DNA of 64,000 nt from Actinokineospora fastidiosa (GCF_014648415.1 NZ_BMRB01000011.1:36237-100236), one strand, 5' to 3'; positions 42,166-52,526 are shown, counted from the first letter of the stretch. Translations and numbers: made by a program. The notes: a model not told the origin generated them from the letters alone.

Positions 42166-42876
42166 GTGAGCACCAACACCACGACCCGGCCCGAGACCGA
42201 CCGAGCCACGAGCATGGTCAACGGCCCCTGGATCAACGACGGCAAGAAGCCTCCCGCCTCGCGGTTGCGCACCACCGGGCGCCGTCGAAGCGTGCCGTAC
42301 CTGTTGCTCGGCGTGCTGCTGGTCCTGGCCTGCGTGGGCGGCTTCGTGCTGATCTCGCTGAACTCCGGAGATCGGCAGGCCGTGCTCGCGCTGGCCCGCG
42401 GCGTGCCGGTAGGGCACGTGCTGACCACGCAGGACCTGCGGCAGGTCAACGTCGCGGTTGACCCCGGCGTCGCGGTCGTCGGCGCGGACCAGGCGGCCAC
42501 CGTGGTCGGCAGGCCGATGGCCACCAGCCTGTCGGCTGGGTCACTGCTCACCCCCAACGCCGTCGGCGGCGCCGCGTTGCCCACGGACGGGCAGGCCATC
42601 GCCGCCCTCGCGCTCAAACCGGGCCAGTTTCCTGCGGAGGTCGGTCCGGGAGCGCGGGTGTCGGTGGTGTTCGTGCCCGGCCAGGTCGGTACCGCGACCA
42701 GTCCGCCCGCCGATGGCGGCACGGTCTGGCCTGCGGTGGTGACCAGCGTGACCACTCCGGCGAACGACCAGAACACCGTGGTGTCGGTGCAGCTGTCGGA
42801 GTCCGCCGCTCGCCAGGTCGCCGCGGTGCAGGCCGGTCAGTTGTCGATCGTGATGCTCTCTGCTGGAGGTCGCTGA
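42166..42876 (+). CDS. SAF-domain pilus assembly protein (CpaB-like)
   Basis: 236 aa. One membrane helix (SVPYLLLGVLLVLACVGGFVL) anchors an extracytoplasmic SAF domain starting at LARGVPVGHVLTTQDL, homologous to RcpC/CpaB of Flp pili. The GTG start and ribosome-binding site are clear. Stop overlaps the ATPase ATG (TGATG). Confidence 0.85.
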   Translation: MSTNTTTRPETDRATSMVNGPWINDGKKPPASRLRTTGRRRSVPYLLLGVLLVLACVGGFVLISLNSGDRQAVLALARGVPVGHVLTTQDLRQVNVAVDPGVAVVGADQAATVVGRPMATSLSAGSLLTPNAVGGAALPTDGQAIAALALKPGQFPAEVGPGARVSVVFVPGQVGTATSPPADGGTVWPAVVTSVTTPANDQNTVVSVQLSESAARQVAAVQAGQLSIVMLSAGGR

Positions 42877-43778
42877 TGTTGATGTCGGTCCTGTCCCTGA
42901 AAGGCTCACCGGGCGCCACCACGTTGGCCGTGGCCTTGGCCGCCCGCTGGCCCGCTCCGGCACGGGCGCTGGTGGTCGAGGCCGATCCTTCCGGTGGCGA
43001 CCTCGGCCTGCGGTTCTCCCTGTCCTCGACACCGGGCCTGGTCAGCCTGGCCGCCGCCGCGCGCCGTGGGGGCGACGCCGACCTGGTGTGGCGGCACGCC
43101 CAGCAGCTTCCCGGCGGCCTGCCGGTGATCTCCGCCCCGCCCGATGCTGACCAGGCCCGCGCGGCGCTGTCGGCGTTGGCTCCTGACCCGACCAGCGGGC
43201 TCGGTGTGTTGCGCGCGGCGGCCGACCAGCCGGGCACGGTGGTCATCGTCGACTGCGGGCGTATGGACCCCGGCTCGCCCGCTCTGCCGATCGTGCGCGC
43301 CTCCGACGCGGTCGTGCTGCTGTCGCGGGCTCATGCGGACGACCTCGCGCACCTGCCGCGCCAGCTGCCCACTGTCGGCCGCTGGAGCCCGAACCCGGTG
43401 TTGCTGCTGGTTGGCGAGGGCTACTCCACCGCCGAGGTCGCCCGCGAACTCGGCGTCCCGCCCCTGGGGCGCGTGCCCGACGATCCGAGCGGCGCGGCCG
43501 TGCTGTGCGGACGGCCCAACAAGCTGCGCTGGGGGCGCAGCGGCCCCGCACATTCGGCGCTGGGCCGCTTCGCCCACCGGGTCGCCACCGAACTCGCCAC
43601 CCGCGAGCGCACACCGGCCAGCCGAACTCAACCCCGGCCCGCTGAGCCGGTGACGCAGGCCCCGGCCCTGCGCTCGGTTCCGGGTGTGCAACCCGGCGCA
43701 GTCTCGTCCAACGGTGTGCGCGTCGCATCGAACCCCGCTGCCGACCACCACGACCAGCAGGGAGGGCAGGCGTCGTGA
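42876..43778 (+). CDS. CpaE/ParA-like ATPase of the Tad locus
   Basis: 300 aa. A MinD/ParA-type P-loop at the extreme N-terminus (MSVLSLKGSPGATTLAVALA), where the usual lysine signature is altered to GSPGATT with K9, and DPSGGD near residue 38. CpaE proteins place the pilus machine at a pole. The last 50 residues are low-complexity. Overlaps CpaF by four bases (GTGA). Confidence 0.82.
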   Translation: MLMSVLSLKGSPGATTLAVALAARWPAPARALVVEADPSGGDLGLRFSLSSTPGLVSLAAAARRGGDADLVWRHAQQLPGGLPVISAPPDADQARAALSALAPDPTSGLGVLRAAADQPGTVVIVDCGRMDPGSPALPIVRASDAVVLLSRAHADDLAHLPRQLPTVGRWSPNPVLLLVGEGYSTAEVARELGVPPLGRVPDDPSGAAVLCGRPNKLRWGRSGPAHSALGRFAHRVATELATRERTPASRTQPRPAEPVTQAPALRSVPGVQPGAVSSNGVRVASNPAADHHDQQGGQAS

Positions 43779-45253
43779 CGTACCCGACCAACCAGTACCC
43801 GGCGCCGGTGCCGCTGCGCCCCCACCAGCCGTCCGGAGCGGCCCCGTTCGGCAGCGCCGCACCTGGCCCCGACGCTGCTGTGCCACCGCTGGGATGGGGC
43901 ACCGACGAGGACACCGCGGACCTCTCGGCCGGTACGACGCAGCTGCGGCAGCACCTGCGGGACCGGTTGAACGCCGAACTTCCGCAGCGGGTGGCCGATC
44001 AGCAGGACCGCACCGGGACGACCGCGACCCGCGAGGCGCGGCGCGAGCTGGCGCGCGGCATCCTCGACGAGGCGCTGCGCGTGCACACCGAGAACGAGCT
44101 GGCCGCGGGCCGGCAGCTGCTGCCCCGCGAGGTCGAGCAGCGGGTCGTCGGGGAGGTCGTCAACGAGCTGTTCGGCATGGCCGGGCTGCAGCCGCTGCTG
44201 GACGACCCGACCGTGGAGACGATCAACGCCAACAGGTTCGACCGGGTCTTTGTCCAGTACAACGACGGCAGTCGCGCCCCGGTCGGCCCGATCGCGGGCT
44301 CGAACGAGGAGCTGACCGACCTGGTCCGGCTGCTCGCCGCCCGCGCCAGCAGTCAGGAGCGGCGGTTCGACCAGGGCTCCCCGGCGGTCAACCTCCAGCT
44401 CCCCGGCGGGGAGCGGTTGTTCGCCGTGATGAGCCTGACCGCCGGGGGCGTGACCGCGCTGTCGATCCGCCGTCACGGCTACCTCACCGTCACCCTGCCC
44501 GAGCTGCGCCGCCGAGGCACCCTGGACCCCAGCTTGGAGGCGTTTCTGCGGGCGCTGGTCAAGGCCCGCAAGAACGTTTTGATCACCGGCGGCACCGGCG
44601 CGGGCAAGACCACCCTGCTGCGCGCCCTGGCGTCCGAGATGGATCCGCTGGAGCGCATCGTCACCATCGAGGACGCCTTCGAACTGGGCCTGGACCACGA
44701 CCCGGACATCCACGCCGACGTGACCGCCTTCCAGGCCCGTGAAGCCAACATCGAGGGCGAGGGCGCGATCAGCCAGGCCGAACTCGTGCGGTGGGGCCTG
44801 CGGATGAGCCCGGACCGGGTGATCGTCGGCGAGATCCGCGGTCCCGAGGTCATCCCGATGTGCAACGCCATGTCCCAGGGCAACGACGGCTCGATGGCCA
44901 CCCTGCACGCCTCCAGCTCCCGGATCGCCTTCACCCGCCTCGCCTCCTACGCCGCCCAGGGTGTCGAGCGGCTCTCGCTGGAAGCCACCAACCTGCTGGT
45001 CGCCTCAGCGGTGCACTTCGTGGTGCACCTGGCCCGCGCCGAGGACCGCCGGACCCGAGTCGTGTCCTCGATCCGCGAGGTCGTCGGCGCCGACGGCCCA
45101 CAGGTCATCTCCAACGAGGTCTACCGCCCTGGCCCTGACCGCCGCGCGCGCCCCGTGGCCGGAGCGCTGCGCAGCGACACCCTCGACAACCTGGTCGACG
45201 TTGGCTTCGACCCCGGCGTGCTGGAGAACCCCGAGGGCTGGTGGGGGCCGTGA
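43775..45253 (+). CDS. tadA: CpaF/TadA secretion ATPase
   Basis: 492 aa. A type II/IV secretion ATPase with Walker A GGTGAGKTT (about 272-280), an Asp box IVTIEDAFELGL and the conserved ALVRWGLRMSPDR region with VIVGEIRG. It drives pilin polymerisation by ATP hydrolysis. Start overlaps the CpaE gene (GTGA) and stop overlaps the TadB GTG. Confidence 0.95.
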   Translation: MTYPTNQYPAPVPLRPHQPSGAAPFGSAAPGPDAAVPPLGWGTDEDTADLSAGTTQLRQHLRDRLNAELPQRVADQQDRTGTTATREARRELARGILDEALRVHTENELAAGRQLLPREVEQRVVGEVVNELFGMAGLQPLLDDPTVETINANRFDRVFVQYNDGSRAPVGPIAGSNEELTDLVRLLAARASSQERRFDQGSPAVNLQLPGGERLFAVMSLTAGGVTALSIRRHGYLTVTLPELRRRGTLDPSLEAFLRALVKARKNVLITGGTGAGKTTLLRALASEMDPLERIVTIEDAFELGLDHDPDIHADVTAFQAREANIEGEGAISQAELVRWGLRMSPDRVIVGEIRGPEVIPMCNAMSQGNDGSMATLHASSSRIAFTRLASYAAQGVERLSLEATNLLVASAVHFVVHLARAEDRRTRVVSSIREVVGADGPQVISNEVYRPGPDRRARPVAGALRSDTLDNLVDVGFDPGVLENPEGWWGP

Positions 45254-46167
45254 ACATCACCCTCAGCCCCACCACGGCCGCCGCGGCGCTGCTCGGTGTC
45301 GGCACCGGGCTCGGCCTGCTACTGGTGATCCTTGGCTGGCGCGGAACCAACCCACGGCGTCAGCGCCGCACCCGGGCCCGCGCGGCAGGGACCGTCGACC
45401 AGCACCGCGGCCTGCGGATCGCGCTGGCCGTGACCGCCGGGGTGGTGACCGGTCTGCTCACCGGCTGGGTCGTCGGCGCCGTCCTGGCCGGCCTCGCCGC
45501 CTGGGCGCTTCCGCGGGTGCTGGGCCGCGACCCCGAGCACACCCGCCGAGTCGCGCGGATCGAGGCCATCGCCATGTGGACCGAGATGCTGCGCGACACC
45601 CTGTCGGCCGCGGCCGGGCTCGAGCAGGCCATCCTCGCCACGGCGCCGCTGGCACCCACGGCCATCCGCGGTGAGGTCGGCGAACTCGCCGCCGGGATCG
45701 AGAACGGCGGCCGGCTCGCGCCCGCCTTACGGCGCCTGGGGGAACGCCTGGACGACCCGATCGGCGACCTGGTGATCGCTGCCCTGCTGCTGGCCGCCGA
45801 ACAACAGACCCGCCAGCTCGCCGACCTGCTCGGGTCGCTGGCCGACGCTGCCCGCGGGCAAGCCTCGATGCGGATGCGCGTCGAGGCCGGACGTGCCCGC
45901 ACCCGCACCTCGGTGCGCGTCATCGTCGGTACCACCCTGGCCTTCGCCGTCGCCGTGGTGCTGCTCAACCGCAACTACATGGGCGCCTACGACAGCGCCG
46001 CCGGGCAGATCGTGCTGCTGGGCATCGGAGCACTGTTCGCCGCCGGGTTCACGTGGCTGAACCGCATCGCCCGCGTCGCCCAGCCCGACCGCTTCCTCTC
46101 CACCAACGCCGACCAGGACTCGGCGACCAGCCCGGCACGGGGTCTCGTCACCGCGAGGCAGGAGTGA
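45250..46167 (+). CDS. tadB: TadB-like inner membrane platform protein
   Basis: 305 aa with a T2SSF domain and three to four hydrophobic helices: one at the N-terminus, one near residue 70, two at the C-terminus. Motifs LRDTLSAAAGLEQAI and LGSLADAARGQASMRMRVEA are typical. Forms the membrane platform with TadC. GTG 45250 overlaps the CpaF stop by four bases. Confidence 0.88.
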   Translation: MNITLSPTTAAAALLGVGTGLGLLLVILGWRGTNPRRQRRTRARAAGTVDQHRGLRIALAVTAGVVTGLLTGWVVGAVLAGLAAWALPRVLGRDPEHTRRVARIEAIAMWTEMLRDTLSAAAGLEQAILATAPLAPTAIRGEVGELAAGIENGGRLAPALRRLGERLDDPIGDLVIAALLLAAEQQTRQLADLLGSLADAARGQASMRMRVEAGRARTRTSVRVIVGTTLAFAVAVVLLNRNYMGAYDSAAGQIVLLGIGALFAAGFTWLNRIARVAQPDRFLSTNADQDSATSPARGLVTARQE

Positions 46168-46172
46168 ACGCC

Positions 46173-47066
46173 ATGATCACCTACATCGCCCTGGGCATCG
46201 GATCCGGGATCGGCCTGTGGGCCTTGGCGGTCTACCTGTTCCCGCCAAGACCAGCCCTCGGCGCGGTGCTGGCCCACGCCACCGCCCCACCTGCTCCAGC
46301 ACCCATCGTCGCCACCGACGACACCGGCTGGGCCGCCCGGCTCGGCCGACCCGCCGTTGCCCCACTGCGAGTGCTCGGGCTCCCCGGCCCGCGCCTGGCC
46401 AAGGACCTGGCAGTCATCGGCCGCTCGACCTCGACCCACCTGGCCGAGAAAGCCACCCTCACTGTCGCCGGGCTGCTGCTGCCCGTCCTGCTGACCGTGG
46501 TCCTTACCGTGGCCGGGCTCGGACTCGGCTTCGAGTTCCCGATCATCGCCGGACTTGTCCTGGCGGCCGTCGGGTTCGTCCTGCCGGATCTGCAAGCCCG
46601 CTCCCAAGCCGCGAAGCTGCGCACGGGGTTCCGCCACGCCCTCTCGGCCTACCTGGACCTGGTGTGGATCGCCCTGGCAGGGGGAGCCGGAGTCGACAGC
46701 GCGCTGGGCGACTCGGTGAACATCGGCCGCGGGTGGGGGTTCGAGCAGATTCGCCGCGCCCTGGACACCGCCCGCCTCACGCGCACGACCCCGTGGGCGT
46801 CGCTGCGCCAGCTCGGCGAGGAACTGGACGTGACCGAGCTCGCCGAGCTCGCGGCCTCGGTCAGCCTGGCAGGCACCGAGGGCGCAAAGGTCCGCACCTC
46901 CCTGGCCGCGAAGGCCGGAGCGCTGCGAACCCATCAGATCACCGAGGCCGAAGGTGACGCCCAGGCCGCCACCGAGCGCATGAGCCTGCCGGTGATGGCG
47001 CTGTTTCTCGGGTTCCTGGCCTTCATCGCCTACCCCGCGCTTACGCAGGTCCTCAATGGACTGTGA
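46173..47066 (+). CDS. tadC: TadC-like inner membrane platform protein
   Basis: 297 aa with a T2SSF domain and membrane helices at the N-terminus, near residues 95-140 and at the C-terminus. ATG 46173 follows AGGAG by eight bases; GTG 46164 overlapping the TadB stop is the alternative. Paired with TadB as in all Tad systems. Confidence 0.88.
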   Translation: MITYIALGIGSGIGLWALAVYLFPPRPALGAVLAHATAPPAPAPIVATDDTGWAARLGRPAVAPLRVLGLPGPRLAKDLAVIGRSTSTHLAEKATLTVAGLLLPVLLTVVLTVAGLGLGFEFPIIAGLVLAAVGFVLPDLQARSQAAKLRTGFRHALSAYLDLVWIALAGGAGVDSALGDSVNIGRGWGFEQIRRALDTARLTRTTPWASLRQLGEELDVTELAELAASVSLAGTEGAKVRTSLAAKAGALRTHQITEAEGDAQAATERMSLPVMALFLGFLAFIAYPALTQVLNGL

Positions 47067-47116
47067 CATCTCGCGCGGACAACGACCAAACGCGAACGAC
47101 AAGGGAGGACAACACG

Positions 47117-47305
47117 ATGCGCACACACGTGGAGGCATTGTGGGGCGTGGTGCAAGCACGGTGGGAAGAGTTGCGGCGACGGCCGGAGGCCGGGTATTCG
47201 ACCGAGACCGTCTTGGTGACCGCGCTGCTGGTCGTGGCCGCGCTCGCGGTGATCGCGATCGTGGTCGCGAAGGTCACCGAGAAGGCCAACGGCATCACCA
47301 TGTGA
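47117..47305 (+). CDS. flp: Flp-like prepilin
   Basis: 62 aa. A basic N-terminal leader of about 30 residues precedes AGYSTETVLV and a hydrophobic helix (LVTALLVVAALAVIAIVVA), the arrangement of Flp-type pilins cleaved by A24 peptidases before a glutamate-containing sequence. Strong GGGAGGA ribosome-binding site 8 bases upstream of ATG 47117. Probably the major pilus subunit. Confidence 0.75.
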   Translation: MRTHVEALWGVVQARWEELRRRPEAGYSTETVLVTALLVVAALAVIAIVVAKVTEKANGITM

Positions 47306-47766
47306 TCCCGATGAGCCACCACAAAGACCTACGTAGTGGGTGGGCGTCCGGTGCCGGTTGGTGGTGCCGAGTCCGCGACGCGCTGTGCGGCGAGCGCGGC
47401 TCGGTCAGCGCGGAACTGGTTGTCGCCACACCGCTGCTGTTGCTGATGCTGTTGGCGATCGTGCAGTTCGCGCTCTGGTCGCACGCTACGCACATCGCCC
47501 AGGCTGCAGCCTCCCAAGGTCTGGCCGCCGCGCGAGTCCAGCACGGGACCGCCGCAGCGGGAACAGCCAGCGCGCAGCAGCTTCTCGACCAGCTCGCGGG
47601 CGGCCCATTGCGGGACACCGCCGTCAGCACCGACCGCGCAGCGACGTCGGCGTCGGTGCGGATCAACGGGACAGCGACCTCGGTGGTGCCGTTCCTGAGT
47701 CTGCCCGTGCACGCTGAGGCGGTCGGGCCGGTTGAGCGCTTCGTTCCCGACCTGGCGGGCGGGTGA
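47302..47766 (+). CDS. TadE-like pseudopilin
   Basis: 154 aa. N-terminal residues [20 protein letters not shown] form the TadE prepilin-like helix, then an extracellular domain. GTG 47302 overlaps the Flp stop; ATG 47311 is an alternative. Likely minor pilin in the Tad machine. Confidence 0.8.
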   Translation: MIPMSHHKDLRSGWASGAGWWCRVRDALCGERGSVSAELVVATPLLLLMLLAIVQFALWSHATHIAQAAASQGLAAARVQHGTAAAGTASAQQLLDQLAGGPLRDTAVSTDRAATSASVRINGTATSVVPFLSLPVHAEAVGPVERFVPDLAGG

Positions 47767-48296
47767 TCGCCATGACAGCGCAGACGACAACACCACAGCC
47801 ACCCGGCACACCCCGACGACAGTTCCACTGCCGCCTATGCCCCGACCGGCAGGGGTGGGCAGCCTGGTGGCGGGCTGACGGCGGCTCCGTGGCCGCCGAA
47901 GTCACCATCGTCGCACCCTTCCTGGTCATGCTGCTGGTCTTCGTCGGTGTGGTCATCCACCGGGGTGTCGACGCGCGCATCCGCGTCGACGACGCCGCCC
48001 ACCAAGCGGCTCGCGCCGCGAGTATCGAACGCAGCCCGGCGGCGGCGAGCGCAGCGGCCCAGTCGACTGCGGCGAGTGCATTGTCCTCGGCGGGTGTGAC
48101 GTGTGCGTCCCTGTTGGTGAGCGCCGCAACCGGTGGCCTGCGACCCGGCGGCACGGTCAGCGTGACCGTGTCCTGCAAAGTGGACTTCGGCGACGCGCTC
48201 ATCCTCGGCGTCCCCGGCGGCAAGACCCTGTCGGCCACCTCGGTCGAACCCGTAGACCTCTGGCGCTCGACGGTGAACACCGGGGGGCAGACATGA
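47763..48296 (+). CDS. TadE/TadG-like pseudopilin
   Basis: 177 aa. [19 protein letters not shown] is the pilin-like helix near residue 38; a Cys pair follows in HCRLCPD. GTG 47763 overlaps the upstream stop. A second minor pseudopilin. Confidence 0.8.
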   Translation: MIAMTAQTTTPQPPGTPRRQFHCRLCPDRQGWAAWWRADGGSVAAEVTIVAPFLVMLLVFVGVVIHRGVDARIRVDDAAHQAARAASIERSPAAASAAAQSTAASALSSAGVTCASLLVSAATGGLRPGGTVSVTVSCKVDFGDALILGVPGGKTLSATSVEPVDLWRSTVNTGGQT

Positions 48297-48787
48297 TTCG
48301 CCGAGCCGTTCATGTCCGGCCGACCCCGTACGCAGCCAGCTCGTGGACGGCCTGGTGGCGCACCCGCAAGCTGTGGTGGCGCGCGGACGAGGGGCGGGTG
48401 AGCGCGTTCGTCGTCGTGCTCACCCTCGGCATCCTCGCCCTGGCCGGGCTCACCTTGGATGGTGGCCTCGCGTTGGCCGCGAAAGTGCGGGCCAACGGCC
48501 AGGCCGAGGCCGCCGCGCGCGCCGGAGCCCAGGCCATCGACCTTGCCGCCTACCGCGGCAGCGGCACGGTGCAGCTGGTGCCCGCTCAGGCGGCCGCAGG
48601 CGCCCAGGCGCATCTGGCCGCCGAGGGCGCGACCGGCACGGTGACCGTTTCCGGCGACACCGTCACGGTCACTGTGACGGCTACCCAGCCCACCCAACTG
48701 CTCGGACTAATCGGCATCGGCTCGCTCCACGTTCACGGCCAGGCCAGCGCCCATCCGCAGCGCGGGGTGAGCGCGTTCGATCCATGA
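48293..48787 (+). CDS. TadG-like pilus protein
   Basis: 164 aa. [21 protein letters not shown] helix after a basic N-terminus and a following Ala-rich extracellular part, as in the pilus-tip protein TadG but shorter. ATG 48293 overlaps the previous stop. Completes the series of three pseudopilins. Confidence 0.78.
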   Translation: MIRRAVHVRPTPYAASSWTAWWRTRKLWWRADEGRVSAFVVVLTLGILALAGLTLDGGLALAAKVRANGQAEAAARAGAQAIDLAAYRGSGTVQLVPAQAAAGAQAHLAAEGATGTVTVSGDTVTVTVTATQPTQLLGLIGIGSLHVHGQASAHPQRGVSAFDP

Positions 48788-48836
48788 CCACACCGCCTAT
48801 TGATCGTGAATAGGCAGCAGAGGAAGGGGAAGCAGC

Positions 48837-49256
48837 ATGGCAACACCGGAGGAAATTCGCCGGCGTGTCGAGCTGGCCGACACCAATCGCAGTGCGCGGC
48901 GGGCCGCCGCCGCGCAGCAGGTCGGCGAACTCGCCCAGCGCCGCGCCGCCATCGTCGGACAACTCGAGGACATCGAGCGCGAACTCGGCGACGTGCTGGC
49001 CGAAGCCCAGGATGTCATCGGCGTCGAGGAGTTGGCCGAGTTCACCGACCTCAAGGCCAGCGACCTCACCGGGTGGCTCGCGGGCTGCAAAGCCACCCGC
49101 GGCAAGCGTAAGAAGGCCCCGAGTGGTTCCGGGACGCACAGCAACGCGCGACGAACCTCCGGACCGAGGACACCGGTAGCCGAGGAAGCGACCACCCCGC
49201 GCGAGGAGGCAACCGCGGCCGGTGCAGTCGAGCGACTCGTCGCGCAGGCGAGCTGA
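48837..49256 (+). CDS. Coiled-coil hypothetical protein of the Tad locus
   Basis: 139 aa. A charged helix (residues 5-60) of coiled-coil type ending in DVIGVEELAEF, then a Lys-rich tail. No domain recognised. Lies between the pseudopilins and the regulator, with an AGGAAGGGGAAG ribosome-binding region. Confidence 0.7.
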   Translation: MATPEEIRRRVELADTNRSARRAAAAQQVGELAQRRAAIVGQLEDIERELGDVLAEAQDVIGVEELAEFTDLKASDLTGWLAGCKATRGKRKKAPSGSGTHSNARRTSGPRTPVAEEATTPREEATAAGAVERLVAQAS

Positions 49257-49361
49257 CCTCGCTGGCCGCTGCCGCCCGGATTCGCCGCCGGACACGTGGG
49301 TGATCGCGCCAGACGATGGCGAGCATCAACCTCCTTGTTCCGCTGAGGAAACGAGTACGTC

Positions 49362-52300
49362 ATGACCGCACCACCACGCCTCTCTCGGCAGAAGCCGCGT
49401 CGGCCGCGGCGAGCTCGGGCGTGGCATGGCGCCGGGCGCGTGCTCGGATTCCTCGCAAGGCTGACCCGCGGGCTGCTGCCCGGTGTCGTCCTTGCCGCTC
49501 TGCTGGCCGGGCTGCCGTGGGCGCTGACGCACTTCATCGGCTGGCCGCTGCCCGACCACCTGCCTTCCTGGGCCGAGATCCACGGCGTGGTGCTCGGCCC
49601 GATGACCGCGACGTTCCTGCTGGACTTCCTCGCCTGCGTGACCTGGCTCGTGTGGGGCGCCTTCGCCCTCGACGTCGCCCGCTGCGCCATCGAGATCGCC
49701 CGCAACGCCCGGCTGCCAGACCTGGCCGCGGCCGGTCCGATGCAACGGATCGCGGCCGTGCTCGTCGGCGCGGTGCTGATCTCCGTCCTCGGGCAGCGCG
49801 CCAGTGTGGTTGCCGCGCCGCTGCCCGCCTTCGGCCCCGGCGGTCCCGCCGTGGTCGCGACGGCGTCCGCGTGGTCCCATCCCGCCGAGGTGCAGACTGC
49901 CGCTTACAGCGCCCCCTACCGGTCTGCACCCCCCGTCGCGGCCGAGCAACCCGCCCGCGTGAAGTCCGCCGTGGTGCTCCCGTACAACCCGCGGACCGGT
50001 GTGTATGACTCGCTGTGGCGGATGGCCGACCGCACCCTGGGCGACGGCAACCGCTGGCCGGAGATCTTCGAACTCAACAAGGGCAAACCCCAACCCGACG
50101 GCGGCACCCTCATCCATCCCAGCCTGGTCTTCCCCGGCGAAGAGATGGCCTTACCCGACGACGCCACCGTGCCCGCGAACCCACCCCGTCCACCGACACC
50201 GGGCCCCGTAACGCCCCCTCCGGCAACGACGACACCCCCACCGAGCAACCCGACGACGCCGACACCCTCCACAACACCGGCACCCGCCACGACGCAGACC
50301 CCGGCGACCACACAGGCTCCCCAGGACATCCGGCCGTCCGCCACCCAGGCGCCACCGAGTACGGACGTGCTCGACGAACCGGGGCTCCGGTGGGGCGAGG
50401 AGTTGTTCGTCGGACTCGGTCTGGCTTCGGCGGTCAGCGCGGCCCTGGTCGCGGCGCGCCGCCGCAGTCGCCGCCGTTACGTGCCGGGCAGTGGCAACCG
50501 CAGCGACCTGCCCGTCGCACCGGTCATCTACCAGCTACGGCTGGCGCACCTGCGCGCGAACTACGACGTGCTCGGCTCCGACGTCGAGGACGGCGAGCTG
50601 GGTCTCGACGGGCCGAGTGCACGCCTGCGGCGGGCACCGGCGCCGCCCGTGGTGGTCGGCACAGCCGAGGACAGGCACGACGATCAGGTGTCGATCCTGC
50701 CAGTGGGTGTTCGGGACGGCCGCGAGATCGCGCTGGACCTGGCCGCCTCGCACGGCCTCGGGCTGATTGGCGCGGGCGCCTCCGCCGCGGTCCGCGCGCT
50801 GCTCGTCACCGTCCTGACCACCGCGTCCGAGGCCGCCAGTGGACCGGCCAGGGTTGTCGTCGCGGCCGAGGACCTGGCGGTGTTGCTCGGGCGGCGGGCG
50901 GCCCAGGTGCCGCTACCGGCGGGCGTGCACGTGGTGGCCGATTTGGACGCCGCCCTGGACGTGCTGGAGTCCGAGACCTTGGTGCGCCTCGGTCAACATC
51001 CCGCCGCCGGTCAGGCATGGGAGCCCGTTGTGCTGGTGGCCCGCGCGCCGGGACGGCAGTCCCGACGGTTGCAGGCGGTGTTGGACAACGGGTCGAGCGT
51101 CGGGGTGACCGGGCTGCTGGTGGGCCAGTGGGCTCCTGGGGTGACCGCCTACGTCCGCGACGACGGCACCATCTCCGCCACCAGTCCCGGCTTCGGCGTG
51201 TCGTTGCACGGAACGAGCGTGTTTCGGCTGGGCTGCGACGACACCGCCGACCTGCTGGCCCTGCTGCGAGACGCGGATGCCGAGGACGGGTCCGAACCCG
51301 AAGACCTCGCCGGCGACGACCCGCCTCCAGGGCACCCGCGGCACCCCCTCGTCGTGACCGACGATCCTGCCCCCGGAGAGCGCACGGATGAGGCGGGGGG
51401 CCCCGCGACGACGACGGAGGACCAGCACATCGTGGCCGAGGACCCGGTCGACGACACCGATCTCGAACTGATGGCCACCGACGGCGATGGCGAACGGCGC
51501 GGCGACCGCGACCTGGAAATCGTCGCATCCGCGTCCCTAACCTCGCCTGGTCTTCGACTGCGCTTCACCCAGCAGGCTGCCCGCCCGCGGAGCGAACCCA
51601 CCCCCGACAACGACCAACGGCACGGCGCCACCGAGATCGAGCGGCCGACCGGAGAGGACCCGGAGGACCGCGGCGACGCAGGCGAGGGCACGCCGTTCGT
51701 GCCGCTGCGGATCCGTGTGCTGGGACCGCCGCAGGTCTGGTGGCGCCCCACGCCGGAGGCACCTGACGCTGCGGCCACCGAACGCGACGTCACCTCGGCG
51801 TTCCAACCTCGCCTGCGCGAGCTGTTGACGTTCCTGGCGCTGCACCCCGACGGCGCCAGCCGCGAGGCGCTCACCGCAGCCCTGTGGGCCACCAGCCCAC
51901 GGGAGAAGACCACGAACGCGATGAACACCTCGCTCTCGCGTCTGCGTCGAGCGCTGGCCGCCGCCACCGACGGTGCGTTGGCCGACGTCGTGCTGGTCGG
52001 CGAGGGTCGCTACCGGCTGGACGCCGAACTGGTGGAGGTGGACTACTGGTCCTTCGCCGCCGCCGTGGCGGCCCGCCGCGCCGCCACCACCGACCAGCAG
52101 CGGGTCGAGGCATACCGGCACATCGTCGACAGCTACCGCGGACCACTGGCCGACGGCCTGAGCACGGAGTGGATCGAGACCGCCCGCGAGGCCATCCGCC
52201 GCGACGCGATCGACGCCGTCGCCGCCCTCGCCCGCGCCCTGGTCGACCAGGACCCACAGCAGACACTGGACCTGCTGGAGATCGCCCGCGCGTTCGACCC

Positions 52301-52526
52301 ACACAACGAGCTGATCTACCGCGACATCATGCGGCTGCAGGAACGCCTCGGCCAACTCGACGCCATCCCGCGCACGCTCACCCTGCTGACCACGCGGCTG
52401 ACCGAGGTTGACGAGCGGCCGACCCCGCAGACGATCGGCCTTGCCGAGCGACTGCGCCGCCGCCACGACGTCGGCGACCCGTCTCATCCGCCCGGAGCCG
52501 ATCGTGACCACAGCAAGGCGGGGTGA
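49362..52526 (+). CDS. Large membrane regulator with LysM-like and BTAD domains
   Basis: 1054 aa. Two membrane helices lie within about the first 100 residues, with another hydrophobic segment near residue 130. A LysM-like repeat is at about 214-245 (YDSLWRMADRTLGDGNRWPE), a Pro/Thr linker at 270-330 and a further membrane helix near 345. The C-terminal 250 residues (from about 785) carry the AfsR-type OmpR-like DNA-binding domain (LRELLTFLALHPDGASREAL) and the bacterial transcriptional activator BTAD (SYRGPLADGLSTEWIE). It could sense the cell wall and control pilus genes. Similar proteins accompany Tad loci in many actinobacteria. Confidence 0.85.
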   Translation: MTAPPRLSRQKPRRPRRARAWHGAGRVLGFLARLTRGLLPGVVLAALLAGLPWALTHFIGWPLPDHLPSWAEIHGVVLGPMTATFLLDFLACVTWLVWGAFALDVARCAIEIARNARLPDLAAAGPMQRIAAVLVGAVLISVLGQRASVVAAPLPAFGPGGPAVVATASAWSHPAEVQTAAYSAPYRSAPPVAAEQPARVKSAVVLPYNPRTGVYDSLWRMADRTLGDGNRWPEIFELNKGKPQPDGGTLIHPSLVFPGEEMALPDDATVPANPPRPPTPGPVTPPPATTTPPPSNPTTPTPSTTPAPATTQTPATTQAPQDIRPSATQAPPSTDVLDEPGLRWGEELFVGLGLASAVSAALVAARRRSRRRYVPGSGNRSDLPVAPVIYQLRLAHLRANYDVLGSDVEDGELGLDGPSARLRRAPAPPVVVGTAEDRHDDQVSILPVGVRDGREIALDLAASHGLGLIGAGASAAVRALLVTVLTTASEAASGPARVVVAAEDLAVLLGRRAAQVPLPAGVHVVADLDAALDVLESETLVRLGQHPAAGQAWEPVVLVARAPGRQSRRLQAVLDNGSSVGVTGLLVGQWAPGVTAYVRDDGTISATSPGFGVSLHGTSVFRLGCDDTADLLALLRDADAEDGSEPEDLAGDDPPPGHPRHPLVVTDDPAPGERTDEAGGPATTTEDQHIVAEDPVDDTDLELMATDGDGERRGDRDLEIVASASLTSPGLRLRFTQQAARPRSEPTPDNDQRHGATEIERPTGEDPEDRGDAGEGTPFVPLRIRVLGPPQVWWRPTPEAPDAAATERDVTSAFQPRLRELLTFLALHPDGASREALTAALWATSPREKTTNAMNTSLSRLRRALAAATDGALADVVLVGEGRYRLDAELVEVDYWSFAAAVAARRAATTDQQRVEAYRHIVDSYRGPLADGLSTEWIETAREAIRRDAIDAVAALARALVDQDPQQTLDLLEIARAFDPHNELIYRDIMRLQERLGQLDAIPRTLTLLTTRLTEVDERPTPQTIGLAERLRRRHDVGDPSHPPGADRDHSKAG

